Origin: Verrucomicrobiia bacterium
GTDB taxonomy: Bacteria > Verrucomicrobiota > Verrucomicrobiia > Opitutales > Cerasicoccaceae
NCBI GenBank assembly: GCA_030432235.1
Contig: JAUIHT010000008.1
Coordinates: forward strand, 1 to 64,000
Direction of reading: 5' to 3'
Length of the DNA stretch: 64,000 nt
Every line of letters starts with the position of its first letter. Position 1 is the stretch's first letter. Shown here one piece after another: positions 32,793-43,058 of this stretch. The notes under the pieces are model-generated. The model saw only the letters and a program-made list of their open reading frames with translations, did no database searches and was not told the origin of the DNA. The translations under genes and the position numbers were made by a program.

Positions 32793-34226
32793 CTAGCTTG
32801 GAAGTGCCATTCCTTTGAGCCTGCGATAAAGGCTTAGGGCATAGCTGTCGGTCATCCCCGTGACGTAATCTGTCATTTTCAACAATCGCTCGTACGGATC
32901 CTCATCAGGTCTTCCATCGCTCCCGAGAAACTCAAGGGGAATCAGTTTTAGAATTTTTTCTGCTTTTGGGCTTGGAGTACCAGGCCCCGCGATTTCGTCG
33001 ACCGCACTGACGAACAAATCAAGCAACCCTCCGATGATTTCGAAACCCGCAGCTTCGGTCTGAATAACTCTCTCCGCGGAGAAAACATTCTTCTGCAGGA
33101 AAGACTTGATTGTCTGAATAGGCCCTCCGTCTCGTCCAGCAGTAGTTTTTGAAATCAGATCGCCAATTGGTTCCCCTCGGAGTATTTGTTCCTCGTGGCG
33201 CTCATAGGCATCGGAAGTTTGTTTTACGAGTTCACCAATTGCGATGGCTCTAAGATAGCCTATCCGGGACATATTATCGATTTGTTCATTCAGTCTTTTC
33301 TCTGTCCCGTCCCTACTTCCACCTACGATGTTCAAAAACCCTTCTTTTACGCATTCATAAGACAGGTGGCCAAGGCGGAATCCATCTTCAAAATCCACGG
33401 TCATATTGCACAGATCATCAGCAGCCTCCATCAGATAGGTCAGCGGGTGGCGGCACCAGCCAAACCTATTCGCCAGAGGGATAAGACCGGTAGCGGCAGC
33501 AATCTCTTCTAGATATTGGTATTCAGACAGAAATACGCCATTTTTCTTATAAGGAGTGTTAGATGAATCTCTCACATCGATTGCCCTGAGCGGGTATTTT
33601 GTAAACGTTGCGAGGCAGGGAGCCGTCAACCTTAGTCCACCATCGTTTCTGGCCATTTGTAGACGGGTAAGGATACGAAATCCTTGGGCATTCCCCTCCC
33701 ATTGTGCAAAGTCTTCGTGCTTGGGGCCACTGCCAAACGCGCTTCGGTATGCGTTAGCCGTCGGACTATGCAAATACCAACTTCTGACTGCGTCCTCACC
33801 GGAATGTCCAAAGGGAGGATTGCCGAGATCATGTGCAAGGGCAGCAGTCGCGACTATTGTTCCAAAATCGGAGGGAGAGAATACATCCTTTAATGGCTTT
33901 TTTTCATTAGATTTTGTCCACGAAAGTGGAGCCACTTCTTCATCACCGTGACGTAAGAGTATTTTATGGCCGACTATCATGCCAAGTGTCCGAGAAACAG
34001 TCGAAACCTCCAGGCTGTGTGTCAGGCGAGTTCTGACGTAATCACTTCCGCTTAACGGGAAAACCTGCGTTTTATCCTGCAACCTCCTGAATGCGGCAGA
34101 AAAAATGATTCGGTCATAATCCATCTGCCAAGGCGGTCTTGCCTCATCTATATCATCGGCTTTGAGGCCACCGATTCGGATCCAGTTCAACAAGTTTGCC
34201 CAGGTCATTTCCGATGATGCATTCAT
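32793..34226 (-). CDS. dgt: dGTP triphosphohydrolase-like HD protein
   Basis: A 477-residue dNTP triphosphohydrolase. Motifs: YDRIIFSAAFRRLQDKTQVF, VRTRLTHSLEVSTVSRTLG (first His of the HD site), AALAHDLGNPPFGHSGEDAV (HD pair), YLMEAADDLCNMTVDFEDGF (last Asp). The reaction is dGTP to deoxyguanosine and triphosphate. Free-standing dGTPases of this kind can deplete dGTP during phage infection. Here the gene follows the Gabija-like pair on the same strand, 245 nt downstream, so a defence function is plausible but not proven. Length is close to the family norm. Confidence 0.88.
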   Translation of the reverse strand: MNASSEMTWANLLNWIRIGGLKADDIDEARPPWQMDYDRIIFSAAFRRLQDKTQVFPLSGSDYVRTRLTHSLEVSTVSRTLGMIVGHKILLRHGDEEVAPLSWTKSNEKKPLKDVFSPSDFGTIVATAALAHDLGNPPFGHSGEDAVRSWYLHSPTANAYRSAFGSGPKHEDFAQWEGNAQGFRILTRLQMARNDGGLRLTAPCLATFTKYPLRAIDVRDSSNTPYKKNGVFLSEYQYLEEIAAATGLIPLANRFGWCRHPLTYLMEAADDLCNMTVDFEDGFRLGHLSYECVKEGFLNIVGGSRDGTEKRLNEQIDNMSRIGYLRAIAIGELVKQTSDAYERHEEQILRGEPIGDLISKTTAGRDGGPIQTIKSFLQKNVFSAERVIQTEAAGFEIIGGLLDLFVSAVDEIAGPGTPSPKAEKILKLIPLEFLGSDGRPDEDPYERLLKMTDYVTGMTDSYALSLYRRLKGMALPS

Positions 34227-34471
34227 TTATTTAGTATTATAGGTTTCTCTGATTTTTACAGGAAAATATAGTACCAACAACTTGCTGAGTGGCCGAAAAT
34301 CTAGTTTTGGGGACGATGGGCATATGAATTAAAACCTTGAATACAGTTTAACGATATTGTATCACATAATTCAAAATGTGATGCAACAGAACTTTCCTCA
34401 TGTATTTCTCAACTCCCGCTAATCCTTCAGTGTGGCAATCGGATCGAAAATACCTATATTGGAATTTTCTG

Positions 34472-36208
34472 TTAGGTAGGATCAAATGCAGAAATGTTCT
34501 CTGAGCCGAACCAACTTTCTAACGTTGTAAGCGCTCCCTGTGAAAGCTTTTGCGTGAACAACAGCGCGAGGTTCGTCTTCGGGCGCGAGCATGCGACGTA
34601 GAAGAGATTTCTGTTACGAACGTAGCTATCCTCTTTATTGGCTGGGTAGTGGTCAGGAAACCACTCGAGAAACTGGTTCCAATTATACTGGTTCCAACCT
34701 CGGCCCAGGACGACTAGAATGTTTTCAAATTCCGCTCCTTTCACCCCGTGCTTGGTTGAGAATGGAGTGTGATCGCTGATGAAATCCGATAAGGCCACGA
34801 GCTCCGAATACGGCAATGGCCGAAGCTTTTCGATTTGAGTCAGTGTTCTCGAAGCGTCGATCTCCTCGCGCATGGCCCCGGCAAGCTGCCTCTCGGTCCT
34901 GAGCACGGAGTCAGGAAGTCTTGGCTTCCGTGTCTCCATTAAGAGATCGATGACTTCTCCTATAGTCCCAGCAGCCCTAAGATCGACTAAGCGTTGCATG
35001 TCTCTCGCCCAGTCATGCTTCTCTGAGAGGCTGGAGAGGTTCCCCTCTTTTCTGCCAATGACCGAAAACATCTCGCCAAACCTTCCCGCCGAGAATGCCG
35101 CACAAGCAGGCTCCACCGTGTCAGCCAAAAATGCGATGTGCGGATCCTCTTTCTTGAGGAGCGAATCGTTGTATTCGAATACGTCCCAAATCTGGCTGTA
35201 GTGCTGCTCCGCGGCCAGGACGTTGTGGGTGAGCATCAGAATTTTTGTCTTTCCTGGCTCAAAACTCCATCCGGCATTAGCGAGTGTCTCCCGAAGCGCT
35301 GACAAATAGCGGTGTGCCTCGTCAGAAGGGAGATCTCCTCCCCAATGTCCACCGGTTTGTCGGGTCCCGGTGAACCCGTTGGAGTGATACACATTTACCG
35401 ACCCAACAGCCGCAGGGTCACTGATCTGCTGAGGAAGATCAGGTCGGATGCGATTCAAAACATCTACCACCGCGGGCACTGACCGGAAGTTCGCTTCCTT
35501 GCCGATCAGTTGTAGATTCGCATGATCGACGCATCCGGCGCCGGTTCGATAAATCTTCTGCCAGCTATCGCCGAACAACCCGATTAGCGGACCTTCACCA
35601 GCCTCTACAAAATGCCGAATCAGACTTTCTGCGAATGCGGCATCGGTATCCTGATATTCATCAATAAAGAGCACCGGAAACCTGGCAGCGAGAATCCTCC
35701 GGAATTTCGGGTTCTCCATCAGAGCCACCATGACTTTCAAAACATCGTCATGGTGCAACAGCACCTCGTTATCGGTAACCCGGCGGTGCCCGAGTTCGTA
35801 GCCAATGCGCCGCGTGCCGATTCCGCCCACCTCGTCAATCTTCTCGAACAACTGAGGAATGTTCATGACTTCGGATCGAAGCACCGCTTGGAAGCTCTTA
35901 CACAGTTCCCAACAAAACGAGTGGATGGTCGATGCTTGGACGGCTGGATGCCCGTCAGTGCGCTTTGTGACTTCGTCGGTCGCGACGTTGGTGTAGGTGA
36001 TACAAGCAACCCTTTGATGGCGGCGGATCAAATCGACTCCGTCCTCTTCGATGATCAACTGAAGTGCCTTGACGAGAGAGTAAGTTTTTCCCGCCCCAGC
36101 ACCCGCTTCGAGGCGAAAGCTTCTTCTTTCCCGGATACACCGGAAAACCTCATCGAGGGCGCGTTGTGCTGCGACCTCAGCCGGATTTGCTTCCGTAACT
36201 TCAGGCAT
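34472..36208 (-). CDS. gajB: UvrD-like helicase, Gabija GajB-like
   Basis: A 578-residue superfamily 1 helicase. ATG 36208 is chosen because it overlaps the nuclease stop by 8 nt and begins just before the first conserved helix; a longer frame upstream reads through the nuclease gene and is spurious. Motif I is LEAGAGAGKTYSLVKAL; motif Ia CITYTNVATDEV; motif II PVLFIDEYQDTD; then GLFGDSWQKIYRTGAG (motif III) and NRNLFYVACSRPKTNLALLF (motif VI). In Gabija the GajB helicase partners the GajA OLD nuclease and acts on DNA ends made during phage infection. Gene order and coupling fit type I Gabija. Confidence 0.82.
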   Translation of the reverse strand: MPEVTEANPAEVAAQRALDEVFRCIRERRSFRLEAGAGAGKTYSLVKALQLIIEEDGVDLIRRHQRVACITYTNVATDEVTKRTDGHPAVQASTIHSFCWELCKSFQAVLRSEVMNIPQLFEKIDEVGGIGTRRIGYELGHRRVTDNEVLLHHDDVLKVMVALMENPKFRRILAARFPVLFIDEYQDTDAAFAESLIRHFVEAGEGPLIGLFGDSWQKIYRTGAGCVDHANLQLIGKEANFRSVPAVVDVLNRIRPDLPQQISDPAAVGSVNVYHSNGFTGTRQTGGHWGGDLPSDEAHRYLSALRETLANAGWSFEPGKTKILMLTHNVLAAEQHYSQIWDVFEYNDSLLKKEDPHIAFLADTVEPACAAFSAGRFGEMFSVIGRKEGNLSSLSEKHDWARDMQRLVDLRAAGTIGEVIDLLMETRKPRLPDSVLRTERQLAGAMREEIDASRTLTQIEKLRPLPYSELVALSDFISDHTPFSTKHGVKGAEFENILVVLGRGWNQYNWNQFLEWFPDHYPANKEDSYVRNRNLFYVACSRPKTNLALLFTQKLSQGALTTLESWFGSENISAFDPT

Positions 36209-38234
36209 TGGGATTTTCCTCTGCTGGGGGTTCGATTGCGTCCGGCGCCGCGGCATCATTGTCAACCCGTCCGAGCCAACGCAGCCCTTGGTCAATATAA
36301 CGCGGGATAGCCCATTCCGTGTCGTTGATCGCATACTGCAGAGCGAACTCACTCTTCTTGACGTCTTTTGCAATATCCCACGCCTGCGTCTCTCTATCGG
36401 CCGCAGTCTGTCCTGCGACGCCGAATTTATTCGGATTCGCCAAGATGAATGCATCCTCAAAGCTTCGCCCGCAGGCATCCCCTTCGTCGTGCGGAACCTG
36501 ATATGCGATACGACGACAACCTTGGACTTTGTCACCGTCCGCCTTGGCCAGTAGTTCCGGGAGGGTAGGGTTGTTGCCACCATCGGGATCGAACCACCTA
36601 TTGACCGAAGCGTTGCTGGAGTGAGTCCCCTCAGAAACCTTGCGCTTCTTTCTGTTGTCGGCGGCATCGACCGAGTCCAAGTCCGTGACGACTAGAGTCC
36701 GGAGATCGAGAAAATCGACAAGGTTGTAAAACAGATGGGCGTAAGCTCCGCCTACCTCCATAATCGAGAGGTATTTTCCGCCCAGATTGCTGCCGTTCAG
36801 CACATCGAACTTCCCAATCGCAGCAGGAAGGATAAGCCGTTCTGTGGTCCCCTCGACCAAGACCGCACCGTCGGCGAACAACAGATCGCATCGCGTCAAA
36901 GTCATATACTGATGTAGGAACGCGCGTTTCTCGGGTTCTTCCCCGCTCAATCCCGTGCGGAGGTCTTTCGATCGCGTGCTTAAAATCGTGGAACCGACTT
37001 CCCGAGGTCTCGCCAGAAAATACCGCATCGCATCAAATGACGCTTCGTTGGCGATATGCGATGAGTGAGTAGTAACCACGAATTGCACCGGCCAACGGTT
37101 TCCTCCGTTGTAGGTCCCCTCGAACATCGCCCGAATGCGGTTGAGCTGGCGGATGAAGACCGACTGCATTTGCGGATGCAGATGCGCCTCTGGTTCTTCA
37201 ATAAAGATGAGATGGACTCCTGATTCTGGCTGGCGAGTTGTGAACTCTCGAAATAGCTCGAAGAGCTTGAGCAGGATGAAGATCAGGTTTCTCGAACCGA
37301 GGCCATTGTAGGATTCCGGCAAGTTAATTCCCTCTGGGTCGGGACCAGAATATGTTACTGTTGTGTGATTGGAGAGCAACTGTTGGACATCGAGCTGTGT
37401 CTCCGTCCGAAGCTGAGGATCGGAAAGCCCAGGATAACCGAATAGAGCAAACGTCGGTGCAAGAGCTCCTAATTGGTCGTTAAAATCGGTGTCGATTTGA
37501 GTCTGAACTCCTTCGACCGCAGTCTTGAGTGTTTCAGCCCTCGCTTGATCATCGGTGCCAGCTCCAGCCGCAGAAGCAGACGTGAACAAGCGTTCGAAAA
37601 CTTTGCCCAACACCGCCTTTTCCTTGTTTGACGCATCATCCAAGGCTCGTTGTGCGTTGATGAACCCGAATTGGAGGACGGCCTTTAAGTTCGCGCTTTC
37701 TAGGAGTTTCGTGTTTGTCGCGTCGTTCGGATCTTCAGCTTCAACACGTGCCTCGAACAGTTTTGGAACGCGCTCACGTAGCGCCCGAAAGAAATCCCGG
37801 CGACCATCGCCAAGCTCGGCAAACAAGGCGGCTATCTTCCCCGGGCCGACAGAGTAGGTGACGACGATCTTTGTCGTCGTGCATGCGTCATTCAAATCGA
37901 CGACAAAGTCGGAGAGCGTTCCAAGCTCCTCATCCGCAGCGTATTCAACGTTCAGGGAGATCGAAATCGCCGGCAGCCTCTCTCGAACAATATTCTCCTC
38001 TTCATTGCTTTGAAAGAGTTCCCGCGCCTCCCAGAATCGTTCGTGTGCTCCCAATGAAAAATCCTCAAGCCTGAACCTTGGAGAACTATCCGCCAACAAG
38101 CGGCGGAACAGCTCGGTCAACGAAGTCTTGCCGCAGTTGTTTCGCCCAACGATCAGAGTCGTGTCGTCTTCGAGACGGAGCTCAACGTTTTCGAGCAGGC
38201 GAAAATTTTGGACAGAAAGGGATCGGATTTTCAT
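36201..38234 (-). CDS. gajA: OLD-family ATP-dependent nuclease with TOPRIM, Gabija GajA-like
   Basis: A 677-residue protein. The ABC-type ATPase part starts MKIRSLSVQNFRLLENVEL with Walker A GRNNCGKTSL (about 31-40). Near residues 340-400 come LIFIEEPEAHLHPQMQ (Walker B) and VVTTHSSHIANEA. The TOPRIM nuclease part has VLVEGTTERLILPAAI (the acidic E) and TLVVTDLDSVDAADN (the DxD). This is the layout of class 2 OLD nucleases, which occur with UvrD-like helicases as Gabija. The next gene downstream is that helicase, overlapping by 8 nt. Role: nucleotide-gated cleavage of DNA in phage defence (family knowledge, not tested here). Confidence 0.85.
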   Translation of the reverse strand: MKIRSLSVQNFRLLENVELRLEDDTTLIVGRNNCGKTSLTELFRRLLADSSPRFRLEDFSLGAHERFWEARELFQSNEEENIVRERLPAISISLNVEYAADEELGTLSDFVVDLNDACTTTKIVVTYSVGPGKIAALFAELGDGRRDFFRALRERVPKLFEARVEAEDPNDATNTKLLESANLKAVLQFGFINAQRALDDASNKEKAVLGKVFERLFTSASAAGAGTDDQARAETLKTAVEGVQTQIDTDFNDQLGALAPTFALFGYPGLSDPQLRTETQLDVQQLLSNHTTVTYSGPDPEGINLPESYNGLGSRNLIFILLKLFELFREFTTRQPESGVHLIFIEEPEAHLHPQMQSVFIRQLNRIRAMFEGTYNGGNRWPVQFVVTTHSSHIANEASFDAMRYFLARPREVGSTILSTRSKDLRTGLSGEEPEKRAFLHQYMTLTRCDLLFADGAVLVEGTTERLILPAAIGKFDVLNGSNLGGKYLSIMEVGGAYAHLFYNLVDFLDLRTLVVTDLDSVDAADNRKKRKVSEGTHSSNASVNRWFDPDGGNNPTLPELLAKADGDKVQGCRRIAYQVPHDEGDACGRSFEDAFILANPNKFGVAGQTAADRETQAWDIAKDVKKSEFALQYAINDTEWAIPRYIDQGLRWLGRVDNDAAAPDAIEPPAEENPNA

Positions 38235-39274
38235 TTGATGGCAGTTATGTGAACGCGATTCTTAAAAATTGGCCGATATATATCATCTGCACTGGTGGGG
38301 ATTTAGTTCTTTTATATCTTTGATGCATTGCTTCACGAATAGAGCAGGGTACTCAGATCCGGCATTCGCGGAATCCGCCACTTGGGAGGGCCGCTTTCTT
38401 GGATAGACGGTATAGCACTTAAGATACACATTATGCTAGAATGTAGGGATAACCACCCATTTGAGAAGTCTTATTATTAGTTCATCCAGTATTCTAAAGC
38501 GAACCATCTGAGCTGAACCTATGAACTTAGGGCCTGCTGTGAAAAGGATGGTGAAAAGAGCAAAACAACTAGTTCGGTTTTCAACCACTTACAAACACGT
38601 ACAGGCCAACTGACCATGTTGGGCCTGTGCGTGATGACGACCTCCGCCTACTAGCTCTGCCTGTGAGACAGAATTTTCGCCATACCTTTCTTTGCTGCTT
38701 CCAGCCCTTAACTGTTGCTATTTAATCGTCTTTCGGGCGCTGGGCCATCTCGTCTCAGCACGGATCAAAACTCCCATCGTGGCCAGTAATTTATCCTTCT
38801 CGACGGGCTGGTCGAAGGCACCAGCTTCCTCCAGCACGGTGGCTGCCATGGCTGGGATCGTGCTTGAGTCTAAACAGTTATTCAATTGGAAGTTGTGACT
38901 GGTCTACGGTTACCTAAGCATGGCTAGAATTTTGGGTTTAATTTCACTTGAAAGATTCAGCCAGGCCAAAGCAACTTGTGTCAATATGGGGCATGCGTAA
39001 TTTGGTATCAATGCGAGTATGTGTGTACCCTGGCAGTTTTCTTGATAGGGTCTCGATTGGTCTTCAAAAAGTTCCGTGATTTTGGCTTTGGGTTCGAATA
39101 CCCAATATAAACTTACATTTAATCGATTGTATGGTATATGCAAGGAATAGATGATTCTGATTGCTAAATTCCACTACTTCTGGAAAAAGCCAAATTCCTG
39201 CTTTATGTAGGTGTGAATACATTATAGATGGGAATACCGCCAAATGTATGCTAAACATTCAATAAAGGAATACC
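38235..39274. other. AT-rich intergenic region with one gene fragment
   Basis: About 1 kb without an intact gene. A hairpin (ACAGGCCAAC ... GTTGGGCCTGT, near 38600-38630) and a receiver-domain fragment (38718-38872, minus strand) are the only things seen. The right third is AT-rich like the gene that follows. Confidence 0.5.
38718..38872 (-). pseudogene. C-terminal fragment of a response-regulator receiver domain
   Basis: The minus strand reads DSSTIPAMAATVLEEAGAFD then QPVEKDKLLATMGVLIRAE, stop at 38718. This is the pattern of the last helices of a CheY-like receiver (...GA.AF..KP...+..L). No start or phosphorylation-site part is present upstream, so it is a remnant. Confidence 0.4.
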
Positions 39275-40312
39275 ATGGATGCAGTGGAGATATTGATAAG
39301 TGACAAAGAGAAATTTACTTCAAATTTTTGGGAGGATGCTAGCTCGCACCAAGCGTACTTGTACTATGATTCAGAATGCTTTCACCTGTTGATCAATGAG
39401 CCTAAGGAAGGCCAATTTTGCCGGCACATTGAAAATTGTGTGTTATTGACAATTACAAGAGGCCTGAGTTCTCAGGGTCTACGCCTATTTCAGGTGGATT
39501 TCTTTGACGATAATAACTCGTTTTTGGGAAGGATTTTTATTCAAGCACCCGAATTGCCACCGTGGAGTGTTCAGAGGGATATTGAGTGGGCAGATCATCT
39601 GCTGCATTTTGAGGTCAAAATATGGGCACATGAAGAAGAAAATGTCGGCAGCCTTCTGAATGAAACTAGTGCTATAGTTGTTCGTGCTGATTCGATACCC
39701 TTCGAATATGCCTTAAAGGCTTTATTGGATACAAGTATAAGGGCGCATCCGTATCCATGGTTTGATGAAAGTATGATAACTTCGGATGAAGCATTGGATC
39801 CAGAGTTTGAAGAACATCCTATTACCATTTACGATAAGTTGAGTATATACGACTTCAATAGCGGTCAATTTCGGGATATCGAGGTTGATTTAAATGATGT
39901 CCAATCCGAAGTTTTCAGTGCTTCGAGTGAGCATCAAATGAATGATGGTACTTTTGTTTCTATAAACTATTCTATAGATGAGAAAGGTTATTCATTTTTG
40001 AAGATTACCGATAGGTTTAAAGAAGCATCCATACTGGCTGTAGGTGGTCTTTTGTGGGATAAAATTCATCAAGAAGATTACTTTATTACGATGACGGAAT
40101 ATTTAATCCAAGAGGCTCCTTGCAAAGACTACTATGGGCGAAGCCCCGATATATTGAACATTGAGGTTGTTGGGCGGGTGCCCCTAATTGGTGTCGTTTA
40201 TTCAGAAGACTTGATGAGGGATTTGCGTGAGGAATTGAGCGACATAGTGCTCATGAAGTCACTTAAAATCATTAAACATAAGTGCCCATGGGTGTTGGGG
40301 CACAAGACCTAG
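39275..40312 (+). CDS. AT-rich orphan protein of unknown function
   Basis: A 345-residue soluble acidic protein with no recognised domain. The gene is clearly richer in A/T than its neighbours, suggesting recent transfer. Visible traits: aromatic-rich strands at the N-terminus (HQAYLYYDSECFHLLINEP), an acidic middle (EALDPEFEEHPITIYDKLSI) and a C-terminus EVVGRVPLIGVVYSEDLMRD. No signal peptide. It lies alone between the Gabija-like block and the mobilisation block; a defence or immunity role would be speculation. Confidence 0.75.
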   Translation: MDAVEILISDKEKFTSNFWEDASSHQAYLYYDSECFHLLINEPKEGQFCRHIENCVLLTITRGLSSQGLRLFQVDFFDDNNSFLGRIFIQAPELPPWSVQRDIEWADHLLHFEVKIWAHEEENVGSLLNETSAIVVRADSIPFEYALKALLDTSIRAHPYPWFDESMITSDEALDPEFEEHPITIYDKLSIYDFNSGQFRDIEVDLNDVQSEVFSASSEHQMNDGTFVSINYSIDEKGYSFLKITDRFKEASILAVGGLLWDKIHQEDYFITMTEYLIQEAPCKDYYGRSPDILNIEVVGRVPLIGVVYSEDLMRDLREELSDIVLMKSLKIIKHKCPWVLGHKT

Positions 40313-41192
40313 GGTACCAAGTCTATTGATTTAGGCTCCCGGAATAGAACTTGCCCTATTAGTGCATTGTAGGGATGTTTACTATATCAGCTATATGGCA
40401 TAAAAACTCCTTGTAACGTTTGTTTTTGATGATGATTTGGTTTGCTGCTCTTTCTTAGAAGGGGACGTCTTCGAGGGGGCTTTTACTAACATGAATCGAG
40501 AATTGAGCCCGGTTGTCGATGTCTAGGTGGATGTTTCCGTCGATAGCCATGTGCGCGATGTTCTCGCTGCAATGTTTTGTGTCTCGATGGAAGCTCTCAA
40601 CTTGGTTCCAGACATTCTGAATCAAACCACTATGGCCTCGTTCCCAGCACATGGCAGATGTGTTCGGACGGGGATCGTTCAAAAAAACAAAAACGAGAGC
40701 AATTGTCCTCGGTGGATTGGAGCATGTCTATCAAGCCTATAAGCGGCATTAATCGCCGCTCGGGTATCCTATCAAGAAGACGGAAGCCATTCCACTGGAA
40801 ACCGATACTGAATTATTGGACTGAAAGCGAGCGGATGAATCTATCAAACGACCTCGGCTGAATACCTACGACCATATGCTGGAGGCTAGAAGGAGCCTCG
40901 CAGTAAAACTAGAGCAATTAATCGAACGCTTCTATGAACAAAAATCATGCTATAAGCTCGGCCGGAACAAAGCCGTCAAGGGCAAGATTGCTAAAATAGT
41001 CAGCCAGATTTAGGCCTATCTGTATCAAAGAGAACTCCTCACTGCCTTCGCAAGATGGTATATCCAATCTAGAAATAATCACCGGATCAACCGTCTGGTG
41101 GCATATTTCAAAATGCGTATATTGGCTATCTAGACTAAGCTATTCTTTGTAAATGGGGACGTGCCCAACAGATGAGGGAAGTAACAACCTGT
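40313..41192. other. Degenerate region, possible decayed genes
   Basis: About 880 bp without an intact gene. On the plus strand 40849-41013 stays open (RPRLNTYDHMLEARRSLAVK ... KAVKGKIAKIVSQI) but lacks a clear start, and a short frame continues after its stop. This looks like a decayed gene, possibly a transposase. I cannot name it. Confidence 0.35.
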
Positions 41193-42302
41193 CTACCCCA
41201 GCTTCCCCTCCAGCTCCTGCAGCCGCTGAATCTGCGCCTTAAGGCTCTTTCGCTTCTTCCTGAGCGCATCAGGCTCCAGTTTGCCGAAAAAGTCAGACAA
41301 GTTTTCATAGGCAAGAAAGGCTGAATCAATCACCAGAGCCTGCTCCTCTGGCTTCTTCTTTTTGAACTTCTTCAGATAATCATCCAAGGGCTCAGAGAGT
41401 AGGGCACGGGCTCGTTTAGCAGTAGCCCCTTGGTCCTGATTAGAAGTTTTATTGGCATTTGCCTGAAGAGAAATGCCTTCATCCGAAAAGCGTTTTTCAA
41501 GGTACTCTGGAATCACGGACACAGACGCTTTATAGAACTCAAAGAGAGCTTTAGGGTCGCTGTATTCTGGCTCAGGAATATTAAGATATGCCGCTAACTT
41601 TGAGCGATAGCCTGAACTTAGGCGTTGAATATCAGATTTTAAGGCCGCATCTGACTTATTAAGGACTATTTCAAGAGATTGCTTAAAGCTGACATCTTCG
41701 CTCTGGGCCTCTTCCGGAAGCATAAGGGATTTCTGCAGGTGTACAAAGATAATGGACGCACCTAGCAGGAGTTTGGCCTCCTCGAATTGCCGAGAGCGTT
41801 TCTTGAATATGAAGATACACCCGGTAAGCACCTGATTGAATTCTTCGAGGTCTACAGACAGGGTACTAGTATCGGCATTCTCCCATTGATTCAAATAGTT
41901 CCACAGATGTTCTGTGGATACTAATTCGCCTGGATGTACCTTGAGCGGTTTGGCTTTATTTGCCTTGAGGGCTCTATCCGCATTGGCCTTCCTCAAGGGC
42001 TTAATATCCTTAGAGAAATCTAAGCCCCATAGTTCTCTGGCGAAGAAAACAATCGGCCGCTTGCGACGGTGGCTGATGATCTCTTTGAGGAGCGCATCGC
42101 GTTCTGTCTCCGGCACAACGAAAGTATCGCCATCCTTTTCTAGTATACCCTTAATCTTAACCAATGCATCGGCGTAGTAACCAAAATGTGAATCACCCTT
42201 ATCGGCGACAGTTTTGTATTCGCCGTCTGGGTTATCCAAGTACATACGAACTGCCTCGATAAAGACAGGTTGTTTGTAACTTAAGTTTGTTGTTTTCGGC
42301 AT
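41193..42302 (-). CDS. Hypothetical protein of the mobilisation block
   Basis: A 369-residue soluble protein starting MPKTTNLSYKQPVFIEAVRM. Features: a basic N-terminal third (RKRPIVFFARELWGLDF, NADRALKANKAKPLKVHPGE), a helical middle, and a lysine-rich end with a short coiled coil (PDALRKKRKSLKAQIQRLQE). No named family. It lies 84 nt behind the next gene upstream on the same strand and probably belongs to the element's mobilisation or maintenance operon running from 45265 down to here. Confidence 0.75.
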   Translation of the reverse strand: MPKTTNLSYKQPVFIEAVRMYLDNPDGEYKTVADKGDSHFGYYADALVKIKGILEKDGDTFVVPETERDALLKEIISHRRKRPIVFFARELWGLDFSKDIKPLRKANADRALKANKAKPLKVHPGELVSTEHLWNYLNQWENADTSTLSVDLEEFNQVLTGCIFIFKKRSRQFEEAKLLLGASIIFVHLQKSLMLPEEAQSEDVSFKQSLEIVLNKSDAALKSDIQRLSSGYRSKLAAYLNIPEPEYSDPKALFEFYKASVSVIPEYLEKRFSDEGISLQANANKTSNQDQGATAKRARALLSEPLDDYLKKFKKKKPEEQALVIDSAFLAYENLSDFFGKLEPDALRKKRKSLKAQIQRLQELEGKLG

Positions 42303-42386
42303 ACCCAGGAATATTCAAGTTGAATAATGTTGGGTTTGGCCATTGTGGTCAAACCCATTGACTCTTAATTCACTGCATTAAATGCA

Positions 42387-43058
42387 CTATTTCTTCGATG
42401 CATTGGGAGGAATCAGGCCGTCCAAGATGCGGCCGCACTTCTGAATCTTTTCAGGGACATCCTCGCCTCGACGACAAATGGTAACGGCTCTTTCAAAAGC
42501 TTTGCGGATTTTAGCGAATTCTTCTACACGGAGCCGAACGGCCTCAACTGTATTCAGAATTTCAATCTCTGGCTTATCTTTGGGATCCTCCACTGCATTT
42601 AATGCAGCCTTCGCCATTTCCTTGATCTTTTCCCGGATTGCAGGGAATGCCTCCTTGGGCAAGCTCAAGCAACATTCAGCAACCTTTTCGATTTCCCCAG
42701 ATGCAATCTTGACGTGATGCTCCTCTGCAATCTTTGCAATGGTTCTTCGACGCTCGACCCAATTAAAGATTTTAGTAATACCAATTTCTTCATTGTCTTT
42801 AAATTGCTTTTTCACAGCTTCAAAATCCTGATGGGCGGCAAGGAAGTATAATGGCCATCTGCCATGCAGGCCGACCACCTCGTAGACTTTACTGACTCGT
42901 TCCTCTGGCGCGTAAAGTAGGTGGCCGATCTCTATAAATCGTCCTACCTTTTCTATGCGGTTAAATACCTCCTGAGTCTCAGGAAGCACAGCATTAATGA
43001 TCTCCTGAACCGGTTCGATCAGGTCATTGAATTCTTTTTGTAATAATTGTCTGTCCAT
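42387..43058 (-). CDS. Hypothetical helical protein of the mobilisation block
   Basis: A 223-residue, strongly helical, acidic/basic-alternating protein (MDRQLLQKEFNDLIEPVQEI, GRFIEIGHLLYAPEERVSKV, FNWVERRRTIAKIAEEHHVK). No family recognised. It is on the same strand as, and 79 nt behind, the HUH-like protein gene and may be its partner in DNA processing. Confidence 0.72.
   Translation of the reverse strand: MDRQLLQKEFNDLIEPVQEIINAVLPETQEVFNRIEKVGRFIEIGHLLYAPEERVSKVYEVVGLHGRWPLYFLAAHQDFEAVKKQFKDNEEIGITKIFNWVERRRTIAKIAEEHHVKIASGEIEKVAECCLSLPKEAFPAIREKIKEMAKAALNAVEDPKDKPEIEILNTVEAVRLRVEEFAKIRKAFERAVTICRRGEDVPEKIQKCGRILDGLIPPNASKK

Noticed and set aside
36209-36667. N-terminal extension of the helicase frame upstream of 36208
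   Set aside because: It lies inside the nuclease gene in another frame and lacks any helicase motif; the overlap start at 36208 is natural.
40455-40682. Antisense 75-residue frame with a faint transposase-like phrase
   Set aside because: The similarity is too weak and there are no terminal repeats; kept only as part of a degenerate region.
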